The notes below the pieces were generated by a model that did no database searches, had not been told where the DNA came from, and saw nothing but the letters and a program-made list of their open reading frames with translations. 64,000 bases of DNA from Bolinopsis microptera (lineage: Eukaryota; Ctenophora; Tentaculata; Lobata; Bolinopsidae), in the NCBI RefSeq assembly GCF_026151205.1, contig NC_087076.1:4053902-4117901 (forward strand), read 5' to 3'. This document shows, piece by piece, positions 13,071-25,408 of this stretch. Numbering within the stretch: the stretch's first letter is position 1; every line of letters starts with the position of its first letter. The translations under genes were made by a program, and so were the position numbers.

Positions 13071-14954
13071 CTCGGCAGGATGGGGTATGAATATGTAAAC
13101 AGACTGCAGAGCTTCTGGGAAAGTCGGTTTTATGAGGTCAAAAGGTGTTAATGCGGCAATTTATTTCAAACACGGAATGTTAAATGACGCAGCTACATCT
13201 TTTGTAGTTCCGTATTTCTATGGTATGCTATAGGGCTTACTTATAATGGCTTGCGAATTATTTGGGAAGCTGCATTGACTTGTCTGGAAACGCCCCGGCC
13301 CCAAACGGAATCAGGTATAGAACAGGTAATAGCTTCATGTCACAGTCTATGAATGATTTGACTGTTCCCATTGTTTGAAAGCGGAGCAGTTGAATAAGTT
13401 TTCATCTGCTATTTCTAACTTAACAGGGAGCTTCATCCGAACCAAATGGTCTCCTCTCGATCGCAAAGCTAACCTGAAGATCAGGATCCTCATAGTGTGT
13501 CTTCCCCTAAGGGGTGTTGTTTTTAGCTTCTTGGGTATGGACATGTCGCAGTCAAAGAATATTACCTGCTCTCGCAGATCGTTTGTCATTCCCTGATCAA
13601 GTCTTGTGTTAGCATGAAGGTACTATGTCAGCAGTGCATTAATTGGACGATTAGTTAAGAGTGCGAATGAATCTGGTCGCGGATTCATTCCAGAAATGTG
13701 ACACGACGCCAAGATTACGAGAAAAAAGCCGCGCAATTCGAATACTGACAACATATTTGAAGCAGTTTGTATGCGAATGAAGACAAAATTCGCTAGTCAA
13801 AAAAGATATGAATCGAGTGCTTTGGAAGTACACAGCATCGCACCTGCCCTTCACTGCAGCAACAGTTACACTCACCGTTCAATTACAAATTACACAGTAA
13901 TCACTTTCCCGGTTTCAATCATTATTCTTCGTATTACACTTATAGTTAATCAGTATACCATGTTAATGGGGCACTGGGCAACATGCATAGAGAGTTGCGA
14001 TTTTGCTATTTCGTAGTGGTCAGGTGTTTAAGTGAACGGGCTTGTAATAATGTATTCGACTTGGGTCCGTGCCAAATTCAATTTTATGGTACCGTTTTGT
14101 GCAAAATTGCAGGACAAACTGTTGAAACGCGTTATCTAAAAAATATAAACGACATTCAAGCTACAATAAACATTATTATCACACAAATCTTCCAAGCTCC
14201 TTTTTTCTGCTCCAAGAATTGATTATTCCAAGTTCACAAATAATGGAGTGTGCATTCTATGAATGTGACATTTCACCTGGAATAAACTAATTGAAGGACT
14301 CGAAGTAAATATCGATTTTTTTTTCTGATTACATAAAAAGTAAAGAAATAAATTAACTACATCATGTGACAAGACAAGTTACATGTGCATCCAGATTGTA
14401 ATAAGTTAACTATAAAAAATCAAATAAGTGATCGAATCTATTTCCATAAACTGACTAAAATTAGCAGGACGAACAACGTTTGTTCAGCGCTGACGTGTTT
14501 GGCTTTTAACCACTCAGCTTGGCAGTAGCGACTTATCAGAAACAAATATATCTTACAGAGTCCATTATCTGTTAGAATAGGCACATAGATCAGACACATT
14601 TCATTAAATACTAGTACAACGATTGATCTACAATCGCCCACAATCCCAAATGACATACTGCTTAAAATATCTAGTCAATCAATGACTAAGAACGGTAAAA
14701 CTGTGAGCTTTAAAACCCTTACGTTATTTTTACGTAATTTTAAAAGAATGTCAAGCAATATCTCAAATATGTACCTCAATTCCTACTTTTTAAAACCGTG
14801 TTTTGACCTAGCCTAGTAAGAACGTTCTTAAATTACTATTTCTTGGGTTAACCTCAGGATTAAAACTCAGAAACAATAACAGGTACTGTCGCTAAACTAA
14901 CATATCACAACTAATGGCTCAGCCTCCAGGTAGAATAAAAGAGGCCAGCCCTAC
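13071..14954. other. No supported gene
   Basis: Overlapping open frames of 70-80 codons run on both strands near 13.35-13.6 kb and 13.65-14.2 kb. None shows a domain, a convincing splice signal or a consistent reading direction. The 14.2-14.9 kb part is very AT-rich and is probably the 3' flank of the gene ending at 14955. Confidence 0.45.
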
Positions 14955-17106
14955 TCAGGATATATATTTCTTGATCAGATCTTTGATGCTCTTCAGCTCT
15001 TTCTCCATCTTCTTATTAGAAGCACCCAGCTGCTCAACTTCCCGTTTTAGTTTTAGATGTTCATCGTTCTTGGTATGGAACAACTTGGCCAACTGATTAT
15101 ACTTCCGGTTAATTTCTTTGTTGTTTTGTTTCAGGAACAAGATTTCCATGACCTGGTCGTTGTTCTGCTGAATGAACTCGTTGATGAAATTCTCCATCTG
15201 CGTAAAGTTTGACATGCTCGACAAGTGAGTTTTTCGTTTTGCTCTTGCTTTCTCAATCATTTCTGGAATACTGCCAGTAAACTCAGGTTTTAACTTTTCT
15301 TTAGTTTGGTTGGGCAGTGTTATGTTTATGGGGAATTGTGTTTTCTCAGTGAAGCTGGTTGAAGGTTGGATTGTCTCTGATTTGATACGTTTGTCTGCAG
15401 TTGCTTTCTCGGGCAAGGCAGCAGCTGGTCGTTTGTTGCTGCTAGCCAGGGCATTGTCCAGACCCAGCTGAGATATGACACTAGGGCTGACATTTTGTAG
15501 TTTCTCGAGTGGAAGCAGGACGTATTTCTTGCTTTCTGTTTTGACGGCAGGACTTTTGTAAGGGACGACTACTTTGTTGGTTGAGGTCGGAGCACCCGTT
15601 TTTATAGTAGCGGACACTATTTTAGGGCCCTTGTTAACTGCGGGTTTAGATCGAATAGTAGAGTGTGATTGGGGTGGGATTTGCGAGATTACTACAGGTT
15701 TCTTGAGCATTTTAGGATTGGATTTGGTATCAGAATTCATCTTACCAATAACAATAGGCTGTTGGGTGTGGCCCTGGTTAATCTTGACAATAGTTTTCTT
15801 GACTCTGGGAGTGGAGTTAACAGTCTGAACTACTTGAGGATGAGTTGTGGAGGTTTTGTTGATCTGAGGAGAAGATTTGGCAGGTCTAACAATGCCCAGA
15901 GATGAGGCTAGAGTCTCCAGGGTCGAGGAAGTGTTATCAGATGAGGCTGATGAGAGACTTGACGGGGAACTAACATTTGAGTAACCGTTAGAAGCAGGAC
16001 TTCCTGGAGCCGGTTTAGGAGGAGCTGCGGAGCTTACTTTTAATCTTGTTTTGCTTCTAGGCTGACTTAACTTCTTAGCAAGTGGTCTGCTTGAATCAGG
16101 AGGGACGAAGTTACCGCGTGGTTTCTTGGGCTTCATTGGTTTGGTAGTGGTAGCTGGGAGGACAGCCTTGTCTTTTGGGATAGCAGACAGCTGAACCTTA
16201 CTTTGATTACTGGATATAATAGTATCGAGCATGTTCACAATCTTAGAAACATGTTCGTCAGATAAGGGAACACCTGCAGCAGATTTTGTCAACTCCGAAA
16301 CTGCCCCAGCCTTGATGGGAGCCTGTGGAGTTGTGGTTCGAGATACTTCAGTGATTGAAGCTTTAGGGGATGATCCAGGCTGGACACTAGCGGCAGTGTT
16401 AATTATATCCTGCAGTTGTTCTTGGGAACTTCTGGAATCTACTTCCAGAAGATTCTCAAGGTTTAGAGGCGTTCTGGGAGCAGGTGAGGCGGGCAGGATG
16501 GGTTTAGGTAAGATGAGGTCTCTTAGATCCAGATCATCGATATTGGTTCTATTCGGGGAGAACAGCTGAGTCATTGACCCGTTACTAGCGTCCATGTTAC
16601 CCAAATCTAACACTCCAGTAAACTTCTCAAACTCTGAGGGTGAATCTCCGGACAAAGAGAATGATCTGCTAAATTCATGTTTTGGAGTAGCGAAAGGTAG
16701 AGTTGGTAGAGTTAGAGAGGTAAGAGGATCTCCCAGACTTAAGGGAGAGTGGATACGGGGGGAGAAGGTCGCGTCGTCACGCAGCGGCGAGGGGAGAGAG
16801 GGCAGCGAGAAGGTTTCCTCATCTCCACTATCGTCAGAGTTGAAGATCTGGTTAAAGTTACCGTCTATTGGCTGCACCTGGTGATAAAAAAGCCTGGTTA
16901 GTCATCTGGTTTTAGTTTTACAAATTCGTAGGCTATATTGTTAAATTAGTTTAATCACCATGTCCTCTTACTACAATCCGCATCAGGATTAACCGTAAAA
17001 CGGATCTTTTAGTCAAAACAGGAAGGAAAAACTAAAAATAAATTAATCTCACCTCCCATATGTTGTTCTGAGAAGAAACGTGTGTGTCAATGATTCCATC
17101 AGTCAT
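14955..17106 (-). CDS. Ser/Pro-rich disordered protein with C-terminal coiled coil, unknown function
   Basis: Two exons. Exon 1 is 17106-17053 (ATG, 18 codons, donor GTGAGA). Exon 2 is 16877-14955, after acceptor TTATCACCAG. The open frame of exon 2 begins with GTG rather than a start codon, so exon 1 supplies the ATG and the phases match. The protein is about 658 residues. Its N-terminus is acidic (SDDSGDEETF) with repeated Ser-Pro sites. The middle is rich in Ser, Pro, Thr and Lys with several basic patches (TKPMKPKKPRG, KRPAAALPEK) and is predicted to be disordered. The last 90 residues form a Glu/Lys/Asn-rich heptad-like helix that starts near SMSNFTQMENFINEF. The layout suggests a nuclear scaffold or transcription-related protein that dimerises through its C-terminus, but this is inference; no named family was recognised. 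Confidence 0.8.
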
Positions 17107-17644
17107 TATCTACTATCCTTGCATAACTAATTGGAGGTTAATGGACTGTAAAGGAATAGTTTAAGTACATTAACAGTTATAAGTTATAATAGTTATATAA
17201 GTGAATAGTTATAAGATGTGGTAATGAGTGTAAATCTAAATGGAGCTATTCTTAAGTTAGTTTTTTTTTGTTGGGGACCGGCCCGAAGTACCAGCCAATG
17301 TTTACTCAAAAAATAATATATATAATAAGTGTTATCAATTCAAACTCAAAACTCATACAAGATTAGATCTCATTAAAACGATTAAAATGTATATAATAGA
17401 GCTTGTCGAAACAAAACATAGCTGAGCACATATAAAGTTGCCTTTAGTTGAAATTATCATATTAATATGCTTTTAGAGTTGTTAGAGTGGAAACAGGCGC
17501 ATAGCTACTGCTAGCTAGCTATTCCAAAATTTTTAAAATTTAACGACTGTTATCAGTCGCATAGCGTCATGCCGTTTTTGCTGGCGAATTGATGGCAGTG
17601 TAACTGAGATGGTATGCAGTGAAATTGATTCTGTGATGGCGTGC
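17107..17644. other. Intergenic region and retrotransposon 3' flank
   Basis: No coding frame. The part next to 17645 is the 3' untranslated end of the minus-strand retrotransposon; its exact 3' end is not evident because no clear poly-A tail or target duplication was found. The part next to 17106 is the 5' flank of the two-exon coiled-coil gene and contains a T-run. Confidence 0.5.
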
Positions 17645-20600
17645 TTATGGGACAGAGTTATTATTAGCATTACGGTTGATGTTGCGCTCTGATTTCCTTA
17701 GTCCCGTTATATTGTATAACATAAAGTTAGGCCATTCGTCTGCAATGCCCTCGTTTTGTTGATCAATGAGCATGTTTTTTATGCACCTTTTGTAGATGTT
17801 AAGGTTGAATAGACTTGGCAAGGAAGTTGCTGCGACACTATATCTGTTTATTGCTAATAGTGGACCTTTGTAGAATACTGAATTATTGTAAGGGTGTTTA
17901 CCGTATTCATCTGACCATAAAGTTGTATGACTCGAATCCGGATCGGCGACGTTAAATATTGGTGCACTGTTAGGTATTGTTTTCTTTATAGAGGGAGGCA
18001 CTAGACTTGGGAAGTTTTTTAGCTTATGTATAAAAACTAATGCGTTCTTCACGATGATACTTTGAACTGTCAATATTTTGTGTACATAGAAACCAGACTT
18101 GGTACTTGCTGGTGGTGTACCATCTTTGTACCAGTAATTAACAAAACCTGGTAGTATTGCTCTAAGACCCATTTTCTGTTTAACAAATAGTGTTTCTATA
18201 TGGGATTTGGCAGCAAAACCCCAGACGAGGGAGCAGTAATTAAGGTGAGACTGCACAAAGCTGTGATATATTTGTAAACGTGCTTCCAGAGGCAAATATT
18301 TTTTAAGTTTGTACATGACTCCAATGTATCTGGCCATTTTCATTTTCATGGCAGAAATATGTTGCGACCAGTTCAGTTTGTTATCTATTATAACACCTAA
18401 GAAACGGGCTTCTGTTTTTCTTTCGATTGTGACACCAGAAATTACTACATCGCGATAAATGAGGTTTCTTTGTCGAGAAAAGATCATATAATTCGTTTTT
18501 TTAAGATTTAGAGCTAATCCGTTGTTATCTACCCATTTAACTAAGACATCGCTAAGAATTTTGAGCTTATCATAAACCTCGTTTATATTTTCTCCTGTTA
18601 GGAAAATGTTTGCATCATCTGCGTACATGATGAAATTAGCTATTTCTGATATTTGAGGAAGATCGTTTATGTAGATTATAAAAAGGAGAGGTCCCAAAAT
18701 TGAACCTTGGGGTACACCGTAAATAATTGGATTGGCTGAGGATTCAGAGGATCCAATTGATACAAACTGGTTTCTGTTCATAAGATATGATTTAAACCAG
18801 TTTAAAGCTAGACCTCTTATGCCATAGTGCTCGAGCTTATTCAGGAGTATGGAGTGATCCACAAGGTCAAAGGCTTTGCTAAAGTCAATCAAGAGGAGCA
18901 AAGTAACTTGCTTTTTAGACATTGAATTGAGGATTCTGTCTTTAGCATTAAGAAGTGCATGTTCACAAGACCTACCTGGGCGGAAGCCGTATTGATTTTC
19001 ACAAAGTATATTGTAGGTATCCAAGAAATTTATGACTCGATTGTGCATAAGCTTTTCGTAGACTTTTGAGAAAGTGGCAAGTAGAGATATCGGTCTGTAA
19101 TTTTTGATGTCAGTTTTAGATCCACCTTTATGTACAGGAACTACTTTTGCCGTTTTCAAGGCTTGGGGAAAGACCCCTTGTTCGAACGAGCTGTTAACAA
19201 CGTGGGCCAATACAGTGGTAAAATTATGACAGCTGTTGGCAATTTTGAGTGGTTGGATTTTGGTGTCAAGAGTAGCTTTATTCTTAAATAGGTTAATAAC
19301 GTCTTGAACTTCGGTAGTTGTGACTGGTTTTATGTAGATACTATTTGGAGAAGGATTACGTAGTGTCCCCTGGGCCCCACCAGGATCGAAAGTGGTCCTA
19401 CTACTAATTTCAGATTTAATTTTTGGAGCGATGTTTGAGAAGTGATCATTAAATTTTTCTGCTACTGCTGCCGGAGTGCTGACTTGTCCGTTTTCGTCCG
19501 ACAGTTTTATCGATGTAGGTTTGGCTGGTTTCCTATTCAGAAGTCCGTTAATCATCTGCCACTGCTTCTTAGAATTATCTTTGTGTTGTTCAAAGAATTT
19601 TTTGTAGTGTATGTTTTTGGCTTTGTCAACGTGTTTGGTGCAAAACTTTTTCAAACGGTCATATTTTAGCTGGTTCCTATCAACTGGTTCCTTAACAAAA
19701 TCATGATATGCCTGATTTTTACGTTCTATAGCTTCTTCAAGCCAGGGCAGTATCCATGGTTTGGGATTAACACGTTCATTTTGTCTGCGCTCGGACTGTC
19801 TTTTTGTCGGGTAGGCAGCGTTATAAATCCTGTTGTAAGCCGAATTTAAACAATCAAACTGCTGGTTAGCATCAGGGGTATTTGTTAGTATTACAGACCA
19901 ATTTTCTTCCATTATTAAATCTCTAAATTTATGGTTGTTGGCCTCATTAAAACTACGTACGTTGGTTTGTGTTGGATTTTGATTATAAGATGCGGAGCGG
20001 TAACTGCTGGTGGATGTAGTATCAAGATTAATTGTTGTAACTATCGCTAAGTGATCCGACAGATCTGTCGTTAATACGTTGCAGCTTATTGTATCTTCAA
20101 GATTGTTCGTGTAGATATGATCAATAAGCGTGGCACTGTGGTCTGTTATGCGAGTTGGACGTGATACAATTTGGATGAAACCGTAAGAGGATGCAATATC
20201 TATAATGCTTTGACATGCCTGGTTGCTACTGTGCTTCAGTAAATTTAGATTAAAATCTCCATGTAACGTCATATGTTTGCGAGAGTGTCTTCCCAGGTTG
20301 TGAAGCGTACTTTTAAAAATTTCAAGAAATGCTTCAGGTTTTCTAGCGGGAGAGCGATAAACATTTCCAATTATCTTTGTTCTATTATATCCTTTACACT
20401 GGTGGATCTTGATAAATTGAAATTCGCCGCTAGTATTTGAGGGTTCAGGGTTGGGATTGAAAATATCAATTTTATCAGAGTCAGCTACACGTTTGTGTAT
20501 GTATATGGCAAGCCCCCCACCTTTACCCGATGTGCGGATGGGATCTTGGATATACGGTTCATGGAATCCATTTAATGTGATGTCGTTTATTCCGTTAGGC

Positions 20601-22540
20601 AATTTTTCTAGTGTGCAGTTAGTTTCGTTAAAACACAATACATCATACTTATCATATATTTCTATATCTTCTCGTAGTTGATCAATATTTTTGAAAAGGG
20701 ATCTGATATTCATGGAAAATGTTTTAAGTTGAGAGGATGTCGACCTTTTTACGTTACGTTGCTGTTTATACTGACAGTGAGTTAGGAAAGCCGAAATGTC
20801 ACTCCATGTTGAATCCTGGTGCTCTTCATTGGTCATGGCGTCTCCAATAAGATTACATCGACTATTTTGAGCGTATGGATTATAAATAGCGCAATTAAGC
20901 TTATTGTAGTCATCGTAAATTTCATAGTAAGTCGCGTAAAATCCAGGAATAAGACTTTCACAACAGCTTGTACAACCTAAATTTTCCTTAAAACATTTGA
21001 CGTGGACGGCAACTTGGTCGTTTAGCTCCGGACAGTCTATGCAACGCGAACGTCTATGCAACGTCCATGCAACAACAAAAGAACCGTCTATGCAACGTCT
21101 ATGCAACGTCCCTGCACAATGAACACTCTATGCACACTCCCTGCACGGTCAGTCTATGCAACGTCTATGCAACGTCTATGCAACGTCTATGCAACGTCTA
21201 TGCAACGTCCCTGCACAGTACCATATGAACACCGGCTACTAGCCGGCTACTAGCCGGCTAGTAGCCACTTTTGTAATAACAGCTCCTCAACTTCACATTA
21301 CCAACCGGCTACTAACCGGCACTTGAAAAGTGGTCACTAGCCGGCTACTAACCGGCTACTAGCCGGCTAGTGACCACCAAGTGGCTACTAACCGGCTACT
21401 AAGCGGTCACTAGCCGGCTATTAGCCGAGCTCTAAAGCAGACCAACTAGTAGCCGGTTCCAAACCGGCTACTAGCCGGCACTTAGAAAGCGGTCACTAGC
21501 CGGCTACTAACCGGCTACTAACCGGCTAGTAACCACCAAGTGGCTACTAACCGGCTACTAACCGGTCACTAGCCGGCTCTTAAGCGGACCTACTAGCCGA
21601 CACTCGAAAAGCGGTCGCTAGCCGGCTGCTAACCGGCTACTAACCGGCTAGTAACCACCAAGTGGCTACTAACCGGTCACTAGCCGGCTCTAAAGCGGAC
21701 CTTCTAGTTCCAAACCGGCTACTAGCCGACACTTGAAAAGCGGTCACTAGCCGGCTAGTGACCGGTTAGTAGCCACTTGGTGGTTACTAGCCGGTTAGTA
21801 GCCGGTTAGTAGCCGGCTAGTGACCGCTTTTCAAGTGTCGGCTAGTAGCCGGTTTGGAACTAGAAGGTCTGCTTTAGAGCCGGCTAGTGACCGGTTAGTA
21901 GCCACTTGGTGGTTACTAGCCGGTTAGTAGCCGGTTAGTAGCCGGCTAGTGACCGCTTTTCAAGTGCCGGCTAGTAGCCGGTTTAGAACCGGCTACTAAT
22001 AGGTCTGCTTTAGAGCTCGGCTAATAGCCGGCTAGTGACCGCTTAGTAGCCGGTTAGTAGCCACTTTGTGGTCACTAGCCGGCTAGTAGCCGGTTAGTAG
22101 CCGGCTAGTGACCACTTTTCAAGTGCCGGTTAGTAGCCGGTTGTTAATGTGAAGTTGAGGAGCTGTTATTACAAAAGTGGCTACTAGCCGGCTAGTAGCC
22201 GGCTAGTAGCCGGTGTTCATATGGTACTGTGCAGGGACGTTGCATAGACGTTGCATAGACGTTGCATAGACTGACCGTGCAGGGAGTGTGCATAGAGTGT
22301 TCATTGTGCAGGGACGTTGCATAGACGTTGCATAGACGGTTCTTTTGTTGTTGCATGGACGTTGCATAGACGTTGCATAGACTGTCCGGAGCTAAACGAC
22401 CAACTTCCCACGTGGACGTTGTTTTGGCACCATGAACAGCTGCGGATGTTTTTGGAAGAATAACACCAGCCGCTACAGCTACCACATTTTATTTTGATTT
22501 TATGACCAGAAGTATCAGTAACATTTCCATTCGCTGCCAT
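17645..22540 (-). mobile_element. Non-LTR (LINE) retrotransposon, ORF with PHD-like finger, endonuclease and reverse transcriptase, split by a palindromic insertion
   Basis: Segment 21008-17645 carries the bulk of the frame. It has an apurinic-type endonuclease (GDFN motif; SDHLAIV), then a reverse transcriptase with block A FSKAFD, block B GVPQGSILGPLLF and block C YADD, then a C-terminal region with LNYCSLVWG typical of the Jockey/CR1/L2 superfamily. Segment 22540-22410 carries the start (ATG at 22540) and the first half of a Cys-rich finger with CGSC, a further Cys and a CSWC pair. The other half (HVKC, then CTSC) lies just left of the insertion. Omitting the insert and one 9-bp target duplication leaves 3486 nt, exactly 1162 codons including the stop, and places the His-x2-Cys pair between the two halves as in PHD-type fingers. 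The rest of the frame has no stop, so the copy is young apart from the insertion. Confidence 0.9.
21009..22409. mobile_element. 1.4-kb fold-back (palindromic) element with 9-bp target duplication
   Basis: Almost the whole 1401-bp insert is an inverted repeat. The left arm runs inward from TTGGTCGTTTAGC at 21014 and its complement ends at 22403. The arms contain tandem 12-mers (GTCTATGCAACG-like) near the ends and long runs of CTAGCCGG/GTAGCCGG-like units inside. The arms differ mainly in the number of internal units; the left is longer by roughly 150 bp. Direct repeats of ACGTGGACG at 21000-21008 and 22410-22418 flank it. A 9-bp duplication is usual for Mutator-like and related fold-back transposons. 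No transposase is encoded, so it must be non-autonomous. Confidence 0.88.
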
Positions 22541-23280
22541 TTTAAGTTAACTCTTATGCTTGTGGAGGAATTAGAGAATAAAAAATGTATAAATTTATAA
22601 ATAACGTAAAATATATCTATACTAGTGCAAATCAGATTCTTTCACGAGAACCGGAGGTCCTGTATGCTACAGAATCGTGATCTGAGTCTTATCTACTTAT
22701 TTGTTAAAAATATTCGCTAAATCAAATGTTACAATATAGTGCCCTTATCTCGATTTTCGGGCTTATCAGTATGATAATATGACTTTACCTAAAGTGTATA
22801 TTAAGTCGTTGTGATTTGTATGTGTGAAATTGTTTCGTTGTGTAGTTTTGTGTGGTGATTTTTGCTATTTAGTTGTTTGTGAAGTTTTCGAAAATACTGT
22901 TGCACTGAACTTTGACTGAGGAAACGTGCTTGATGCTGATTTACCAGAGAAGCTTCTATAATTATTAAATAAAATGTGCACAGTTTTGTTTGGTAATGTG
23001 AAAATGTTTTAGGAAATGTATGGTGGGATGATAAGAGACAAAAATGCTTGATAGTGAAAGAATGTTCATCAGTTCATCTGATAAGCTTAAGAAGATAAGC
23101 ATTTTCGACCAATCAGATCATTTCTTCAAAAATCGATCGTGGTAGCAATCAAATGATGAATTTGGATGAGGAGTGAGGATGTACTGAAAAAGATATGAAA
23201 ATACTTGATGATATGCTTAATTTAAGGGCTTGACAGAAAAGGTTGATTTTTATATAATTAATTCATTTATGGATTAGTGC
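22541..23280. other. Probable 5' leader of the retrotransposon; no gene
   Basis: AT-rich, with no coding frame of note. It separates the retrotransposon ORF from the SGNH-hydrolase relic on the same strand, so it may be the inter-ORF or 5' untranslated region of one element. Confidence 0.35.
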
Positions 23281-23934
23281 TCAACCACGGTGATATCTGA
23301 AAGGACTGTTAGGCTCATGGTGGTAGAGCCACGCACAGTTCCTGTGGCGTGGCAGTTCTGATCCACATAACTTGCCAACGCAGTTGACAAGTTCATATGC
23401 AACAGCCCTTCTGACATAGTGATGTAAATGGATGCCATGCTTATCATTGCGGTCCCATACGTAGTATGAATGAACCCGCTTGATAACGGCATGGGCATCG
23501 TAAAATGTCAGATTGGGTATCACCCTGGCGAGATTCACCATACATAGATTAAAATCATCAATTTCTCTGTTCAACCAACCAATTCTCGTTAAAGACAAAG
23601 CACAAAAACAAACTGTGTGCTTTTGTTGCTCTTACAGCTTTCGGCAAGGCGGGGACAAAAGTTATCAGCCAGACTCTTGGCAGATTTTCCATACCGTGAA
23701 AGATCGTTTATGCCACATGAGATGATCACAGTTTTGGCATGTTTGAGGTCATGATCCAAAGAGTCTATGAGCTGGTAGTTCAAACGCTTCTGACAGCGGT
23801 GGCCGGGTATCTGAGTTAATGACAAAATGTTGCAATGATTGGATGGTGAAAGTTTTTAAACCCACAAAAGGGGACCTAATTAATATTGTAATACTGACGG
23901 CTCTACTGTGACTCCACAATGGCCCGTGGCTCAA
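23281..23934 (-). pseudogene. Frameshifted SGNH-hydrolase-like fragment, possible retrotransposon ORF1 relic
   Basis: Three overlapping minus-strand frames carry successive pieces of one SGNH/GDSL-type domain. 23934-23749 holds a degenerate block I region (ITILI-SPFVGLK). 23825-23589 holds block III (SCGINDLSR). 23598-23281 holds the catalytic Asp/His region (DKHGIHLHHYVR). At least two frameshifts separate them. Esterase domains of this type occur in ORF1 of CR1/L2-like retrotransposons, and this piece lies upstream of, and in line with, the reverse transcriptase gene at 22540. It may therefore be the ORF1 of the same element or an older unrelated copy. Confidence 0.6.
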
Positions 23935-25408
23935 TAATTGAGGTACCCACTAGACTTGAGGTAGCTATTTAGGAGGGCGATATTTTGACGCTTATCTACA
24001 CAAAAGCTGCATTTTACTTTTTAGGCGTGGAGTAGATAACTGCAAGGTAAAGGACGACAAGTGTGTTATTGGGTCGCAGAGGGATTATTTGTAATTATTA
24101 GTTTTGTAATTATTAGTTTTGTTGATGGATAACAGGGCAAACATTTGGCCTCTCACAGCGTTGTTACGATTACACACCATGTTACGATTTAGAATTTCAT
24201 GTGATTTGTCGCATGTCTTAATGAGTTACATTGTTGAGGCTTCAATCTGAGGAAAATAGAACAAGTAATTTCCTTACAGTGTGAACACACGACACACACA
24301 TATATACATATAACATATTATATGTATTCTATAATATATATATTGACACAGGTCAACTGTAATTGTTTATATTACTAATGTACAGGATGTGCAAATCAGT
24401 GGGAGATCAGAGTAATAGGATGTGAGTGTTGTTTTCATTGAATATTACACTTTTTAGAAAGTCTTGCGGAGACATGAACTACCAATTAATCCTAATTAAA
24501 ACTTTTATTACTCTTATATACTATTATACCTATATTATGCTTTAAATCTATTTGGTTTATTTATTCATATCTAATATAGGTAATTTAATAATTGTCATAA
24601 TTAATATAATTAATTATGCATATATATATATATATATATTATAAGCACTAACCAATCATAACTCATACCAATAGTTAATACTTTACACTTTTATTGTTCT
24701 TATTAGCTCTTGATCTCTTTAGAAAGTAGATACTCAACTTAAGATTAAGCGAACTTAATGGAAATTATTTTGAAATGAAACTAATATAGCCGTGATATAA
24801 TATACAATTTCATAGACAAAAGTTACAATAATGCTAATTGGTAAATACAAATATTTCTAAAATTACAGCATATTTTACAAAACTATTAATATTTTAAAAT
24901 TTCCACCTCAAATACAATCTATGAGCTGTGCATAGGTTAATTAACGTTCATGATATAAACTTTATAGTCTAAAAGTTGACATTTTATGAGCACTGGTAAA
25001 AATAATCCACAACGAAATTCTCAATTATTATGAATAAACTTAATAAAATAAAAAACATCTCAGTACGGTCAGATATGATATTTCAAAGTCCGTCTTTATA
25101 ATGTAAAAACTGAACTTACAGCTTATTAAGAAAAGAAAGATTAATACAGTAGGCTACAAGCTGTCGTGATTAAGTCTTAAATAAAATAAGATGATTTCAT
25201 GCTGGCGTAATAATATAATCAGTTATTCTGTTTATAAACTTTAAGTTTACTTTTAAGATTAAGTAATTGATTATGATATAACAATTAAGCCCCTCAAAAA
25301 TAATTAAAATTTTTGACCTGATTGTCCGTTATTAAAAAACTTTTCCGCACCAAAATTACTAAACATACATCACCATCATCAATATAAACAAGCATTCACA
25401 ACGTACAT
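23935..25408. other. AT-rich intergenic DNA and 3' flank
   Basis: No coding frame. It contains a TA dinucleotide run near 24622-24640 and several imperfect AT palindromes. The right end is the 3' untranslated flank of the mitochondrial carrier gene. Confidence 0.5.

Noticed and set aside
13347-13589. 80-codon minus-strand frame with basic segments (IPKKLKTTPLRGR)
   Set aside because: An equally long frame runs on the other strand, and there is no clear exon boundary or homologous family.
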